Shown: positions 1-8,195, counted from the stretch's first letter. The stretch is 56,090 nucleotides of DNA from a candidate division KSB1 bacterium (GCA_034505495.1 JAPDQV010000019.1:3434-59523); one strand, 5' to 3'. A program made the numbers and translations. The notes: generated from the letters alone by a model not told the origin.

Positions 1-710
1 TGCGGCGCGGCCGCGCCACCGTGCACAAAAAATGGGACGTCAACACCGCCATCCTTGCGGGCGATGCGATTCTCGTCAAAGCCTACCAAGCGTTGGGCGG
101 TGTCTCTGCAGTGCTCTTGCCCCAAGTGCTGCAGATGTTTTCGCAGGCGATTCTGGAAGTGTGCGAGGGTCAGGCATTGGACATGGAGTTCGAGCATCGC
201 AGCGACGTGACGGTGCAGGACTATTTTTCCATGATCGAACGCAAAACCGGCCGGCTTTTCTCGGCGGCCTGTGCACTCGGCGCCTTGCTGGGCGGCGGGT
301 CTAGGGAGCAAGTTCGCTCTATGTCCGAGTTCGGCGCTGCGGTGGGCCGAGCTTTTCAAATTCAAGACGATATGCTCGATTTTACGGCTGACCAATCGGT
401 TCTCGGTAAGGATATAGGCAGCGATCTGCGCCGCGACAAGAATTCCTTTTTGCTTTTATATGCACGAGAAAACGGCAACGAAGCCCAAATCGCACGTCTG
501 CGTGCGCTGCAAAATAAACCGCATCTCACTGCTGCAGACATTCAGGAAGCGGTTTGCGTATTGCGGGAAACGGGAGCCGTCGATGCCGCACTGCGCGAGG
601 TAAATTCCGCCCTCGATCACGCCCGAATCTCGCTGCAATGTCTGAACGAAGAAAAGCCAAAGCTTGCCCTGGAGCAACTGGTGGAGTTTATCCGCATGCG
701 GGAGAGCTGA
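1..710 (+). CDS. ispA: Polyprenyl (farnesyl/geranylgeranyl) diphosphate synthase, 5'-truncated
   Basis: C-terminal part of a trans-isoprenyl diphosphate synthase, which condenses isopentenyl diphosphate with an allylic diphosphate to make the C15-C20 precursors of quinones and membrane isoprenoids. The reading frame enters from the left edge (first full codon at base 3) and opens with RRGRATVHKKWDVNTAIL, the segment that normally follows the first Asp-rich motif. That first DDxxD therefore lies outside the window. The second Asp-rich motif is present as QIQDDMLDF, followed by GKDIGSDL. About 236 residues are visible; the family is usually 290-330. The stop is five bases before the next gene. 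Chain length cannot be told because the first motif region is missing. Confidence 0.9.
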   Translation, partial: RRGRATVHKKWDVNTAILAGDAILVKAYQALGGVSAVLLPQVLQMFSQAILEVCEGQALDMEFEHRSDVTVQDYFSMIERKTGRLFSAACALGALLGGGSREQVRSMSEFGAAVGRAFQIQDDMLDFTADQSVLGKDIGSDLRRDKNSFLLLYARENGNEAQIARLRALQNKPHLTAADIQEAVCVLRETGAVDAALREVNSALDHARISLQCLNEEKPKLALEQLVEFIRMRES

Positions 711-715
711 GGGCT

Positions 716-928
716 ATGCGCGGCCTCTTTCGCCTCTTTTTTATCCTTCTGATTCTTTTTGCCGTCTCAAAAATCATCAACCTGGCATTGACGGGCAGGC
801 TGTTTCAGCGCGGGGCGTTTAGAGAATCCGTAAAGGAGAGCCTTAAAACGCTCTGGCAGGGCATGCAGTTGTTTGTTATTGTGTGGTTTTTGTACTTGAT
901 TTTTTTGTGGTGGGTGAGACGGCGTTAA
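716..928 (+). CDS. Small membrane protein, unknown function
   Basis: A 70-residue protein starting at the ATG five bases after the prenyl synthase stop, so probably co-transcribed with it. It has a hydrophobic N-terminal segment (about residues 3-24, LFRLFFILLILFAVSKIINL), a polar middle rich in Arg, Lys and Glu, and a second hydrophobic segment (about 48-66) ending WWVRRR. This predicts two membrane helices with a short charged loop. I do not recognise a family. The tight spacing to the upstream gene and the positively charged C-terminus support a real gene, but no functional claim can be made. Confidence 0.55.
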   Translation: MRGLFRLFFILLILFAVSKIINLALTGRLFQRGAFRESVKESLKTLWQGMQLFVIVWFLYLIFLWWVRRR

Positions 929-933
929 AATAG

Positions 934-971
934 GGACGCGGCCAATGGTTGCATGCCGGTTGACCGCGTCC
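934..971. repeat. Inverted repeat between convergent genes
   Basis: Perfect 8-bp arms at 934-941 and 964-971 (GGACGCGG / CCGCGTCC) around a 22-base spacer, lying between the convergent small membrane protein and the GlsB-like gene. On the minus strand the second arm is followed by a short T-containing run, so it may be a weak terminator. No T-run follows on the plus strand. Confidence 0.3.
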
Positions 972-1037
972 AAGGTCATAGACTCTTGGGGCTTTTAGCA
1001 ACTTTTCCGCTTATCGGAAGTATGGTTGCCCCCAACT

Positions 1038-1286
1038 TTACTTTTTTAATCTCCGGTGCAGCCACAGGATCAGAACGGCGCCGCCCGTGGCGATCAGAAT
1101 GCTGCCCAGGTTAAATCCGGTCACACTGCCGATGCCCAACAGAGAAGCGATAAAACCGCCTACGAACGCCCCGCCGATGCCGAGAAGAATCGTGATGATG
1201 ATGCCGCCGGGATCTTTACCGGGCATGATCACTTTTGCCAGCGCCCCGACGATCAAACCCATCAAAATCCATGAAAAAAAGCCCAT
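1038..1286 (-). CDS. GlsB/YeaQ/YmgE (transglycosylase-associated) family membrane protein
   Basis: An 82-residue, very hydrophobic protein of the GlsB/YeaQ/YmgE family, small inner-membrane proteins often linked to general stress responses; their biochemical role is not known. The sequence shows the family pattern: an N-terminal helix (FFSWILMGLIVGALAKVIMPG), the short charged turn KDPGG, a Gly-rich central helix (TILLGIGGAFVGGFIASLLG), and a third helix ending in a basic tail (LHRRLKK). The length is typical. The start ATG is preceded by a good AGGAG-like site (read on the minus strand at about 1292-1298). It stands alone between a convergent plus-strand gene and lactate dehydrogenase. The old name is misleading: no transglycosylase activity is implied. 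Confidence 0.85.
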   Translation of the reverse strand: MGFFSWILMGLIVGALAKVIMPGKDPGGIIITILLGIGGAFVGGFIASLLGIGSVTGFNLGSILIATGGAVLILWLHRRLKK

Positions 1287-1422
1287 AGCTGATCTCCTCT
1301 TTTAATAATTGTCAAAACCACAAAAAGTCTATTTATTTCTGCTGCAAATTTTTTCAAGCAAAGGTTGAATTTTATTGGCTCAACCGACAATCGTTCTCAA
1401 GCTTTGTTAAAAAAAGCGCCGT

Positions 1423-2373
1423 TTATTCCAAAGCTTGGCGGATGGCTTCCCGCAGGATGGCGGCCGAGCGGTGCAGATACGCATTTTCTTCGGTTGAGAG
1501 CTTCCATTCCAATATTCGTTCGGCACCCGCCTCGCCGACAACGGCCGGAACACTCAAACAAACATCCCGCAGGCCGTATTCACCTTCAAGAACGACTGAA
1601 ATAGGTAATACGCTCTTTTCATTCCGAATAATTGCGCTGACAATACGCACCAACGCTTGTCCCACGCCGAAATAGGTGGCGCCTTTGTAATCGATGATAT
1701 GGTAAGCCGACCGCCGAACCCTTTCCTCGATTTTGCGCCTCTCTTCCCGCCAATCTTGACACTTGCCGCAGATGCAGCAATAATCGTTAAAAGGCATGCC
1801 GGCTATGTGAGAAATCGACCAGGCGGCAAACTGGCTGTCGCCGTGCTCGCCGAGGATATACGCGTGGATATTGTGGACGTCGATTTCGCAGTGACGGCTG
1901 AGCAAATAGCGAAAGCGGGCGCTGTCAAGGACGGTCCCAGAGCCGATGATTCTGCCTCGCGGCCATTGAGCATAGCGTTGTGCTGCAAATGTCAGCACAT
2001 CGACCGGATTGGTGACCATCACGACGACGGCATCCGAATCCTCGCGAATTTCATCCATAATCCCCTGTATAATCCGGACGTTGCGCTGCAGCAGCTGCAG
2101 ACGCGTCTCTCCGCTCTGCTGCTTGGCTCCCGCCGTTATGACGATCACGTGCGCGTCGCGATAGTCATGCTTGTTACCGGTGCGGATTTGCACGTTTGGA
2201 TAAAACGGGAGACCATGGGCAAGGTCTAACGTCTGCCCTTCCGCCAATCGCTCGTCCTTATCCGTCAAGACGATCTCATCTGCAGCACCGTTTTGCGCCA
2301 GCGCATAAGCAAAGGTAGAGCCTACCGCCCCTGCGCCGATAATGACGACTTTGCGCGCTTTCCATCTCGCCAT
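1423..2373 (-). CDS. ldh: L-lactate dehydrogenase
   Basis: NAD-dependent L-lactate dehydrogenase (316 residues), reducing pyruvate to lactate in the cytoplasm. The Rossmann glycine motif is at residues 12-17 (GAGAVG). Asp38 at the end of the second strand favours NAD over NADP. The substrate loop reads KQQSGETR, with Gln at the specificity position that is Arg in malate dehydrogenases, so lactate rather than malate dehydrogenase is indicated. Asn122, Arg153 and catalytic His177 (GEHGDS) are all present. The start ATG has an AAAGGA-type site 7-10 bases upstream on the minus strand. No partner genes adjoin it, and the upstream 110 bp are AT-rich and likely hold its promoter. The length is normal for the family. 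Confidence 0.93.
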   Translation of the reverse strand: MARWKARKVVIIGAGAVGSTFAYALAQNGAADEIVLTDKDERLAEGQTLDLAHGLPFYPNVQIRTGNKHDYRDAHVIVITAGAKQQSGETRLQLLQRNVRIIQGIMDEIREDSDAVVVMVTNPVDVLTFAAQRYAQWPRGRIIGSGTVLDSARFRYLLSRHCEIDVHNIHAYILGEHGDSQFAAWSISHIAGMPFNDYCCICGKCQDWREERRKIEERVRRSAYHIIDYKGATYFGVGQALVRIVSAIIRNEKSVLPISVVLEGEYGLRDVCLSVPAVVGEAGAERILEWKLSTEENAYLHRSAAILREAIRQALE

Positions 2374-2484
2374 GTTAGTGTCCTTTTTCCAAAATTTTGT
2401 TGAAATATAATCCTAACGATCCAGCTTAATATTCCCCTCCGGTGGCAATCCGCGTACTGAGTCAAACTAATTTTAGAAAAAGCA

Positions 2485-3642
2485 TTACGGCAGGGATTTT
2501 AAAAAGGTGTCTTCCGGGAAGAGGTTTTTCCAATAATCGGCAACCGCTTTGTATTCGCTTTCCGATCGGTTTTGTTGGTAGAATTGGATCCAATTGAACA
2601 TGTAGGTTTTGAGTGAGGCGACTTCCTGATCGCTAAGCAGATCAAGAGCGAGAATCTCATCGGTCAGTTCGCGAAAAGACGCCCACTCTTTTTTCAGCCA
2701 ATGTTCTCTTTGCGCCAATTGAAACGCGTATTTACAGTTGGCGGCAAAGTCCTTGTTTTCCCAATAGCGGGTATAGGCTTGAGAAAACAATCGAAATGCT
2801 TCAGTATATTTTTGCCCCTCGACGAGCTGTTTACCCCAACGGTAATAGAGACTCTGCTCAAAATTGACGTTCGAGCGTGAATCGCGATTGAATTTTTGCG
2901 CCAAGCGCACATATTCGTAGGCCTTGGCATAGTCGCCGGCTTTTTCTGCGAAATAGGCGCGGTTATAGGCGAGGAGCCCCAACAGCTCCGTATTGTTGAT
3001 GCGGCGGCCGCGGCTGTTTTCGTAAGCGTAAAGACGATCCAGGCCGATCCTGAGCGCTTCGTTGCGCGGATAGAATTGCAAAAGGTACCGCGAGTACTCT
3101 TGCAGATTGCGCATGATGTTGAATCCGGCCGGCGATGTATTCTCCACAGCAATATCGGCGCCGAAATCCGGAAAAATGGTGTAGACGTGCGAGGGCGTTT
3201 CAAAGGCTTCGGTCGGCAGACCCAAATCCTGGCAGACCAGATTGTAGAGCAGAGTGCCGGCCACGCAGTTAAAGCGTTTTTCCCTGACTACATGAACGAG
3301 GGTTGTGGCTTCTTCTTTATAATTCAGCAGCCAAACGGCATGAAGGTAGGCAAAAATTTTGGCGGCTGCATCAAGGCGATTGTGGCGGTCGAGATGATAG
3401 TTGTCGAGCGTTCGGATCAGGCCGCGGTACCATTCCAGATAGGCGTCCAGCGAATCGGGGTCGTCTGCACCGGACAACACAAACGCCGCCTCGACGAGGC
3501 TGAACTGATCGAGGCTCAGATCCTCGATATCCTGCGCGAGGACCTCCTCCAGCTCGGACATACCCGCTTTAACGGGCAAAGCCGCAGAGAGGACCAGCAG
3601 CAAGGCAGTGCATGTTTTTTTCAACAAACTGTGTTTTTGCAT
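2485..3642 (-). CDS. Secreted transglutaminase-like protein with C-terminal TPR-like repeats
   Basis: Predicted exported protein of 385 residues from this start. The chosen ATG puts a classical signal peptide at the N-terminus (MQKHSLLKKT, then a Leu/Ala-rich core ending PVKAG). In-frame ATGs at 3657 and 3681 would add a polar extension, and none has a convincing ribosome binding site. The middle carries a transglutaminase-like (SirB1-type) core: Cys126 in NCVAGTLLYNL, His152 in PSHVYTIF, and Asn168 in VENTSP, a plausible Cys-His-Asn triad. The C-terminal half is helical with TPR-like repeats (for example YNRAYFAEKAGDYAKAYEYV). Family knowledge suggests a periplasmic cysteine hydrolase, transamidase or scaffold; the substrate is unknown. 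It has no close operon partners. Confidence 0.7.
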   Translation of the reverse strand: MQKHSLLKKTCTALLLVLSAALPVKAGMSELEEVLAQDIEDLSLDQFSLVEAAFVLSGADDPDSLDAYLEWYRGLIRTLDNYHLDRHNRLDAAAKIFAYLHAVWLLNYKEEATTLVHVVREKRFNCVAGTLLYNLVCQDLGLPTEAFETPSHVYTIFPDFGADIAVENTSPAGFNIMRNLQEYSRYLLQFYPRNEALRIGLDRLYAYENSRGRRINNTELLGLLAYNRAYFAEKAGDYAKAYEYVRLAQKFNRDSRSNVNFEQSLYYRWGKQLVEGQKYTEAFRLFSQAYTRYWENKDFAANCKYAFQLAQREHWLKKEWASFRELTDEILALDLLSDQEVASLKTYMFNWIQFYQQNRSESEYKAVADYWKNLFPEDTFLKSLP

Positions 3643-3757
3643 CCGAGATGGCGCCATCTTTTCGAACCGTGGACGACTCATTATCTATGATACAAAATCA
3701 AACCTATGCCGCTCATTTTCCTAACATAAAATTAGAAAATAAAACGCAGGGATGCAA

Positions 3758-3803
3758 TTTTAAAATCAAGGCTCGTGCGATCTTTGAGCTGCACGAGCCT
3801 TGA
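3758..3803 (-). terminator. Rho-independent terminator of the glutathione peroxidase gene
   Basis: A perfect 13-bp inverted repeat (3766-3778 and 3791-3803, TCAAGGCTCGTGC and its complement) with a 12-base loop starts four bases after the glutathione peroxidase stop. Read on the minus strand it is followed by TTTTAAAATT. The stem is strong but the T-run is short. Confidence 0.7.
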
Positions 3804-3807
3804 CATC

Positions 3808-4353
3808 TTACTGCCCAAGCTCCCTTTCGATTGCCGTCACGACCGACTCGTCCGTCGGCCTGGTGCGCGCCGAGAATCGCGCCTTTAGGTGCCCGTCGCG
3901 GCCGACGAGAAATTTGGCGAAATTCCAATCGATGTCGCCGCCGAAAGGATGCTTTGTCTTGTCGGTCAAATATCGGTAAAGCGGATGGATATCCTTACCT
4001 TTGACGGAAATCTTGGCGAACATGGGGAAAGTGACACCGTAATTTACCGTACAGAACTCTTTGATTTCCTGGTTCGTTCCGGGTTCTTGTCCCAAAAAAT
4101 TGTTCGCCGGGAATCCGAGGACGACAAATCCGGCATCGCGATATTTTTCGTATAATTTCTGCAGATCGGCGTATTGAGGCGTGTTGCCGCATTTGCTCGC
4201 CACGTTCACGATCATAACCACCTTGCCTTTATATTGCGCCAGATCGACGGTATCGCCGTCGATGCTGACCATCTTGAAATCCAGGGGGCTTTTGACCTCG
4301 CCCGCCAGGGCTGAGGCCGCCGCCGCAAACAGAAACGTCATTCTTTTAAGCAT
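3808..4353 (-). CDS. Glutathione peroxidase family protein (thiol peroxidase), exported
   Basis: Member of the glutathione peroxidase family, which reduces hydroperoxides using a peroxidatic Cys or Sec and a thiol donor (often thioredoxin in bacteria). The catalytic centre is NVASKCGNTPQY with Cys rather than Sec. The other tetrad residues are visible as Gln in NFLGQEPG and Trp-Asn in DIDWNFAKFLV. The start chosen is the ATG at 4353, preceded by GAGG at 4362-4365. It gives a short signal-peptide-like N-terminus (MLKRMTFLFAAAASALAGE), so a periplasmic location is likely. An upstream in-frame ATG at 4386 would put a polar extension before it. Length is typical for bacterial members (about 160 mature residues). 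It ends at a strong terminator. Confidence 0.9.
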   Translation of the reverse strand: MLKRMTFLFAAAASALAGEVKSPLDFKMVSIDGDTVDLAQYKGKVVMIVNVASKCGNTPQYADLQKLYEKYRDAGFVVLGFPANNFLGQEPGTNQEIKEFCTVNYGVTFPMFAKISVKGKDIHPLYRYLTDKTKHPFGGDIDWNFAKFLVGRDGHLKARFSARTRPTDESVVTAIERELGQ

Positions 4354-4440
4354 CGGTTTATCCTCATTTTTATTTCTTTGATTCATTACGGCTGAGTTAT
4401 AACAGATATGCGGCGGCCGATATTTCCCTTTGGGAAAGAG

Positions 4441-5307
4441 CTATACTTCGATGGTTTTTTCTTCCTTACTGCTGCGGCCTACGGCTGAGGGATAGGACCC
4501 AAGAACTTTGAGCATATCGGTGATTTCTTCCAGATGGCGCAGGGCGTTGCGGCACAATTCCTCATGGAGGGAACCGGCAAAGTCGAGATAGAAAATGTAA
4601 TCCCATGGTCTGCCGCGCATGGGGCGCGACTCGATTTTCAACAGATCAATATCGCGCAGAGCAAAAACACTGAGACTTTTAAAGAGCGCGCCGGGGATGT
4701 TTTTCATCGAAAAGACGATCGAGGTTTTGTCGGCTGGGCCGAAATCGTGCTCCTCGCGCGCCAGCACGATAAAGCGGGTAAAATTTTCGGGGATGTCCTC
4801 AACTTCCTCGCAAAGGATAACCATCCCATAGTCTTCAGCTGCCCAACGACTGCCGATGGCCGCCGCATGGCGCAAACCCTGGTCGCGGATCATTTTGACG
4901 CTTCCGGCCGTATCGTAGGCGGCCACTGCCTCCACGTTCGGCAGTGAGGCAAGGAATTCGCGACATTGTTCTAATGCCTGAGGATGTGAATAGATGATGC
5001 GGATGTCCTCAAGCTTGGCGCCGGGATGGGCAATGAGGTGCTGTTCAATGCGCAGCGATGTCTCGCCGACGATAAGGAGATCGTGTTGCAGCAGCAGATC
5101 ATAGACACGATGAATACTGCCGGTTAGAGAATTTTCTATCGGCACAACCGCAAATTCCGCCTTTTCGCTTTCGACGGCCTCGAACGCCTCGTCGAAAGAG
5201 CGGCAGGGCAGGAGGTCCATCTCCTGAGCAAAAAATTTGCGTGCAGCAATTTCGCTGAATGCATAGCGGGCGCCCTGAAAGGCAACCGGTCCGATAGAGT
5301 GACTCAT
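4441..5307 (-). CDS. pheA: Prephenate dehydratase with C-terminal ACT domain
   Basis: Converts prephenate to phenylpyruvate in phenylalanine synthesis (288 residues, monofunctional P-protein). The N-terminal catalytic part opens GPVAFQGARYAFSE and carries the conserved ENSLTGSIHRVYDLL segment. The TRF-type motif appears as NFTRFIVLAR. The C-terminal ACT domain has GALFKSLSVF and the phenylalanine-binding ESRP motif, so feedback inhibition by phenylalanine is expected. The ATG start is preceded by an AAAGGAGG site and overlaps the stop of the upstream permease gene as ATGA, so translation is probably coupled. An open frame continues upstream of this ATG but lies inside the permease gene and is not protein-like. 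Confidence 0.93.
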   Translation of the reverse strand: MSHSIGPVAFQGARYAFSEIAARKFFAQEMDLLPCRSFDEAFEAVESEKAEFAVVPIENSLTGSIHRVYDLLLQHDLLIVGETSLRIEQHLIAHPGAKLEDIRIIYSHPQALEQCREFLASLPNVEAVAAYDTAGSVKMIRDQGLRHAAAIGSRWAAEDYGMVILCEEVEDIPENFTRFIVLAREEHDFGPADKTSIVFSMKNIPGALFKSLSVFALRDIDLLKIESRPMRGRPWDYIFYLDFAGSLHEELCRNALRHLEEITDMLKVLGSYPSAVGRSSKEEKTIEV

Positions 5308-6290
5308 TTTCCTCCTTTTCTGTTTCTGTTTGTGCTCAAGTTCGAAATCGATGCGCTCTGGGCATCGGGTTGGAAATAGTTGCAGATTGTTTTTGCCGTT
5401 ATTACGCCGATCGAAGCCGCCGGTGCGGCGACAAGTGCGCCGAGGAATGGATAGAGTCCGCCGGCTACGACGATCCAAAGCATGGCGGGCAAAATGGTAT
5501 TCGCCTCGTTGAGCGAGGATTTCGGCAACAGCCGCCGCAGTTGGCTCAGCACTAGCCCCAGGCCGATGAGAGCAAGGATTTGCGGAATGCCGGCCAGATC
5601 CTCGACGAACAACAGGCTTCCAGCCGGACCGATGATCCAGCCGCCGTAAGGAAGAAACAAGCACAAGGCGGTAAAAGCAGTGATCATACCCGTTTCCAGA
5701 AATCCGAGAGCGGCCGTTCCGGTGCCGACCACTAACATAGCCAACAGGGCGCCCGCCAGGGAGGATCGAAAATAGTCCGCGACGGCCGTTGCAGACTCAT
5801 ACCATCCGTTTACCGCGCTTTCGAACCATTTCTGCGGCAGCCGCGCTGCAGAGTGACGAAGTAAAGGGAACAGCCCGAACAGCGTCGCCGCGCTCAGCAG
5901 AAGGGCGAATATCGAGCGCAGATCGCTCGGCCACAAGGCATCGATGATTTTCAGAACTGCTAAGGACAACTGCAGTCTGCCGACGAAAAAATCCAATAAG
6001 AAACGGTCGTTCGGATGAGTAAGCAAAGCTTCCTGCACTGTTTGTAAAATCGGATCGTTTATCAGGATCCAGAGGAGAAAAAGGGTAAAGAGCCCGATCG
6101 TTCTTTTTAGGACTGCACTCTTTTGTGTCGGCAGGTTGGGGTGAGCAAATATGGAAAGCAGGGAAGCGGTCCACCAAACGCCGGCGAAAAGATCGGCGTC
6201 AAGCAGACGGATACCGGCGGCTATAGCGCCGACGGCAAGCGTTAAAAGCGGCGAGAGGATGAACAACAGCACCGGTGAGCTCCTGCGCAT
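5304..6290 (-). CDS. AI-2E family (PerM-like) transporter
   Basis: Polytopic inner-membrane protein of 328 residues resembling the AI-2E/PerM exporter family. The C-terminal half has the family pattern: YFRSSLAGALLAMLVVG, then a Gly-rich stretch around GFLETGMITAFTALCLFLPYGGW, and a last helix pair near GGLYPFLGALVAAPAAS. Around seven or eight hydrophobic segments can be seen. Family members have been linked to autoinducer-2 export or ion exchange, but the substrate cannot be assigned here, and the N-terminal half is quite divergent. It starts two bases after the cyclic-nucleotide-binding gene and overlaps pheA at its end, giving a three-gene operon. It has no clear ribosome binding site of its own, which fits translational coupling. 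Confidence 0.7.
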   Translation of the reverse strand: MRRSSPVLLFILSPLLTLAVGAIAAGIRLLDADLFAGVWWTASLLSIFAHPNLPTQKSAVLKRTIGLFTLFLLWILINDPILQTVQEALLTHPNDRFLLDFFVGRLQLSLAVLKIIDALWPSDLRSIFALLLSAATLFGLFPLLRHSAARLPQKWFESAVNGWYESATAVADYFRSSLAGALLAMLVVGTGTAALGFLETGMITAFTALCLFLPYGGWIIGPAGSLLFVEDLAGIPQILALIGLGLVLSQLRRLLPKSSLNEANTILPAMLWIVVAGGLYPFLGALVAAPAASIGVITAKTICNYFQPDAQSASISNLSTNRNRKGGK

Positions 6291-6292
6291 GG

Positions 6293-6826
6293 CTACGACA
6301 GCACCTCATCCGGCGCTCCTTCACGGGAAAGCTGCCGGAATTCATTGAGGAAATCAGACAAAGTTTGGTAAAACTTGCCGGCAAGGATCGTCATAATTTT
6401 GAGAGCGGTTTCGGGGCTGGAGACCGCCAGACGATTGTAATCTGATTTCGGCAGAGCCAATAGAACCGATTCCTCCAGCGTGACGGCGCCGTGACGGCGA
6501 TCTCGGGTGGTAAAAAGCGCGGACTCGCCGAAATAGCTCCCTTGCCGGACTGTTCTCATGGGCTGCATAGTGCCGTTTTTTTGTTGAAAGAGGCTGACCG
6601 ACCCTTTGAGGACAAAATAGAGGGCGCCTGCCGGACTGCCGATGGGATAAACAACCTCATCGGCGCTCAAGCGGCGCAAATAGGTATGACGGGCAAGCGC
6701 TTTGAGCGAACGTTTTCCAAAACCGGAAAATAAGGGGCAGGAATTGATGAGTTCCCACTTTTCGCCCTCTTCGTAGAAATCGCCGCTTACTATGCTTTCC
6801 AAGCGGTCCAAGAGTCGATAACCCAT
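6293..6826 (-). CDS. Cyclic-nucleotide-binding domain protein
   Basis: A 177-residue protein made mainly of one cyclic-nucleotide-binding domain, with no visible C-terminal DNA-binding helix-turn-helix. The jelly-roll pattern is clear: FSGFGKRSLKALARH, then GSPAGALYFVLKGSVSLF, then the phosphate-binding cassette GSYFGESALFTTRDRRHGAV, which keeps Gly-Glu and an Arg near the end. The C-terminal helix (LKIMTILAGKFYQTLSDFLNEF) matches the domain's closing helices. The ATG at 6826 was chosen because GGGGTGG lies just upstream on the minus strand; an in-frame ATG at 6862 is less likely. It heads an operon with the AI-2E-type permease and pheA. It may sense cAMP, since a class III cyclase is encoded at 23034-24527, but this is inference. 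Confidence 0.8.
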   Translation of the reverse strand: MGYRLLDRLESIVSGDFYEEGEKWELINSCPLFSGFGKRSLKALARHTYLRRLSADEVVYPIGSPAGALYFVLKGSVSLFQQKNGTMQPMRTVRQGSYFGESALFTTRDRRHGAVTLEESVLLALPKSDYNRLAVSSPETALKIMTILAGKFYQTLSDFLNEFRQLSREGAPDEVLS

Positions 6827-6905
6827 AACCACCCCAATCCGTTGTCGCGATGCCGCGTGCAACGAACGGCGGCATCATTTCTATTGCTTTTAGCCTCTCA
6901 AAATC

Positions 6906-6925
6906 TTAACTTTATTTAAAGTTAA
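6906..6925. promoter_or_regulatory. Palindrome just upstream of envC (operator candidate)
   Basis: A perfect 8-bp inverted repeat, TTAACTTT at 6906-6913 and AAAGTTAA at 6918-6925, separated by ATTT. It lies in the 111-bp divergent spacer between the cyclic-nucleotide-binding gene and envC and ends 12 bases before the envC ATG. The position would suit an operator or an overlapping -10 region for the long envC-metW operon. It is AT-rich, so chance remains possible. Confidence 0.35.
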
Positions 6926-6937
6926 CCAGGCAATTGC

Positions 6938-8185
6938 ATGCGGCGTTTTTCAATATACGCAATTCTCTTTTTTGTTAACAGTATTTTCTTCGTTTCCAGT
7001 GCCCAAAGTTCGGCAGAAAAGTCGGAGCTGCAGTCGCTGCAAGAGGAAATTCGCAGGTATGAACAGCAGCTCAAGCAAAAGAGCGAAAAGCAAAAAGCGG
7101 CAGCAGAGCTGATCGCCGGTTTGGATCGCCAGATCGATTTGACGAGCTCGAATCTATATCGTCAGCGAAAGGAACTCGAGTCGGTCAAACGTCAGATCGA
7201 GCTGCACCAAAAAGAGATTGCCGAGCTGGAAGCCGAAATTGCCGCTTTGAAGGAGATTATCAAAAAGCGGCTAATTGCTTTTTATAAATATGGGCGGCGG
7301 CCTGAATACGAACTGCTTTTGAGCGCCAAAGGCATTCAGCATGTCGATGCCTGGCTGCGCTATCAAAAAATCGTCGCCGATAACGACCGGCGCAATTTTA
7401 AGGCGTTGGCATCGCGCAAAGAGCGTTTGGAGCAGGAACTTTTAGCGCTGCAGCAGCAGCAAAGCAGAAAAGAGGTCCTGACGCGGCAATATGAACTGAC
7501 GGCTGCGGAACTAAAGAATACTCGGGCAAGGCGAAGCGAACATCTCAAGTCGCTGCAAAAGGATGCGGATTTTTTGCGCGCCCGCCTCAATGAACTTCAG
7601 GCAGCGCAGCGTCAGATCGAAAAAACGATTGCCGATTTGGAAACTCGCCGGCGCGAGCAGCAAAAGACCGAAACCGCACCTGCGGCATCCAAACCGCAGC
7701 CATCGGCTCCGCGGACGGTGCGGCGCAGTGCGGCGCCGAGCCGGTTCGACGCCTTAGAAGGGCGACTGCCATGGCCGACCGAGGGAACCGTCGTCACACG
7801 CTTCGGCAAACAGCGCCATCCCATTTTCAATACCATTACGGAAAATTTGGGCGTCGACATCCGCGCCTCGCTCGGAGCACCGGTAAGGGCTGTTTTGGAT
7901 GGTAAGGTCGAGACCATCTCCTGGCAGCGCGGCAGCGGCAGCATCATCATTCTCAGCCACGGCGACGGATATTATACCGTTTACACCCATGTGGCCGAGA
8001 TTCGCGTCAATGTCGGCGATACGATTAAAGCGGGCGATCTCCTCGGCGTGGTCGGCGATTCGGGGTCGCTGAGCGGGCCGCTTCTCCACTTTCAAATCTG
8101 GCGGAATTCGGAGAATCTTGATCCGGAAAAATGGCTGTCCAAGAAAAGGCTGCCAGCCGCAGCCGGATTGGCATCGGAAAGGTAA
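6938..8185 (+). CDS. envC: EnvC-like murein hydrolase activator (degenerate LytM/M23 domain)
   Basis: Exported coiled-coil protein of 415 residues with a LytM/M23 domain. In proteobacteria EnvC activates cell-wall amidases at division under FtsEX control. There is a signal peptide (residues 1-23, ending SSAQS), then a long coiled coil (about 25-250, repeated Leu/Glu/Lys/Gln heptads), a Pro/Ala-rich linker and the LytM domain from about residue 277. The zinc ligands are incomplete: the usual HxGxD is NLGVD and the usual HLHF is LLHF, so two of four ligands are lost. That matches EnvC-type activators, not active endopeptidases. No ftsE, ftsX or amidase gene is adjacent. It starts the long plus-strand operon; holB begins 10 bases after its stop. 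Confidence 0.85.
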   Translation: MRRFSIYAILFFVNSIFFVSSAQSSAEKSELQSLQEEIRRYEQQLKQKSEKQKAAAELIAGLDRQIDLTSSNLYRQRKELESVKRQIELHQKEIAELEAEIAALKEIIKKRLIAFYKYGRRPEYELLLSAKGIQHVDAWLRYQKIVADNDRRNFKALASRKERLEQELLALQQQQSRKEVLTRQYELTAAELKNTRARRSEHLKSLQKDADFLRARLNELQAAQRQIEKTIADLETRRREQQKTETAPAASKPQPSAPRTVRRSAAPSRFDALEGRLPWPTEGTVVTRFGKQRHPIFNTITENLGVDIRASLGAPVRAVLDGKVETISWQRGSGSIIILSHGDGYYTVYTHVAEIRVNVGDTIKAGDLLGVVGDSGSLSGPLLHFQIWRNSENLDPEKWLSKKRLPAAAGLASER

Positions 8186-8195
8186 TCGATTCGGA

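Noticed and set aside
5308..5664. N-terminal extension of prephenate dehydratase by 119 codons
   Set aside because: The frame is open upstream but overlaps the permease gene, and the ATG at 5307 has an AAAGGAGG site and the normal family start.
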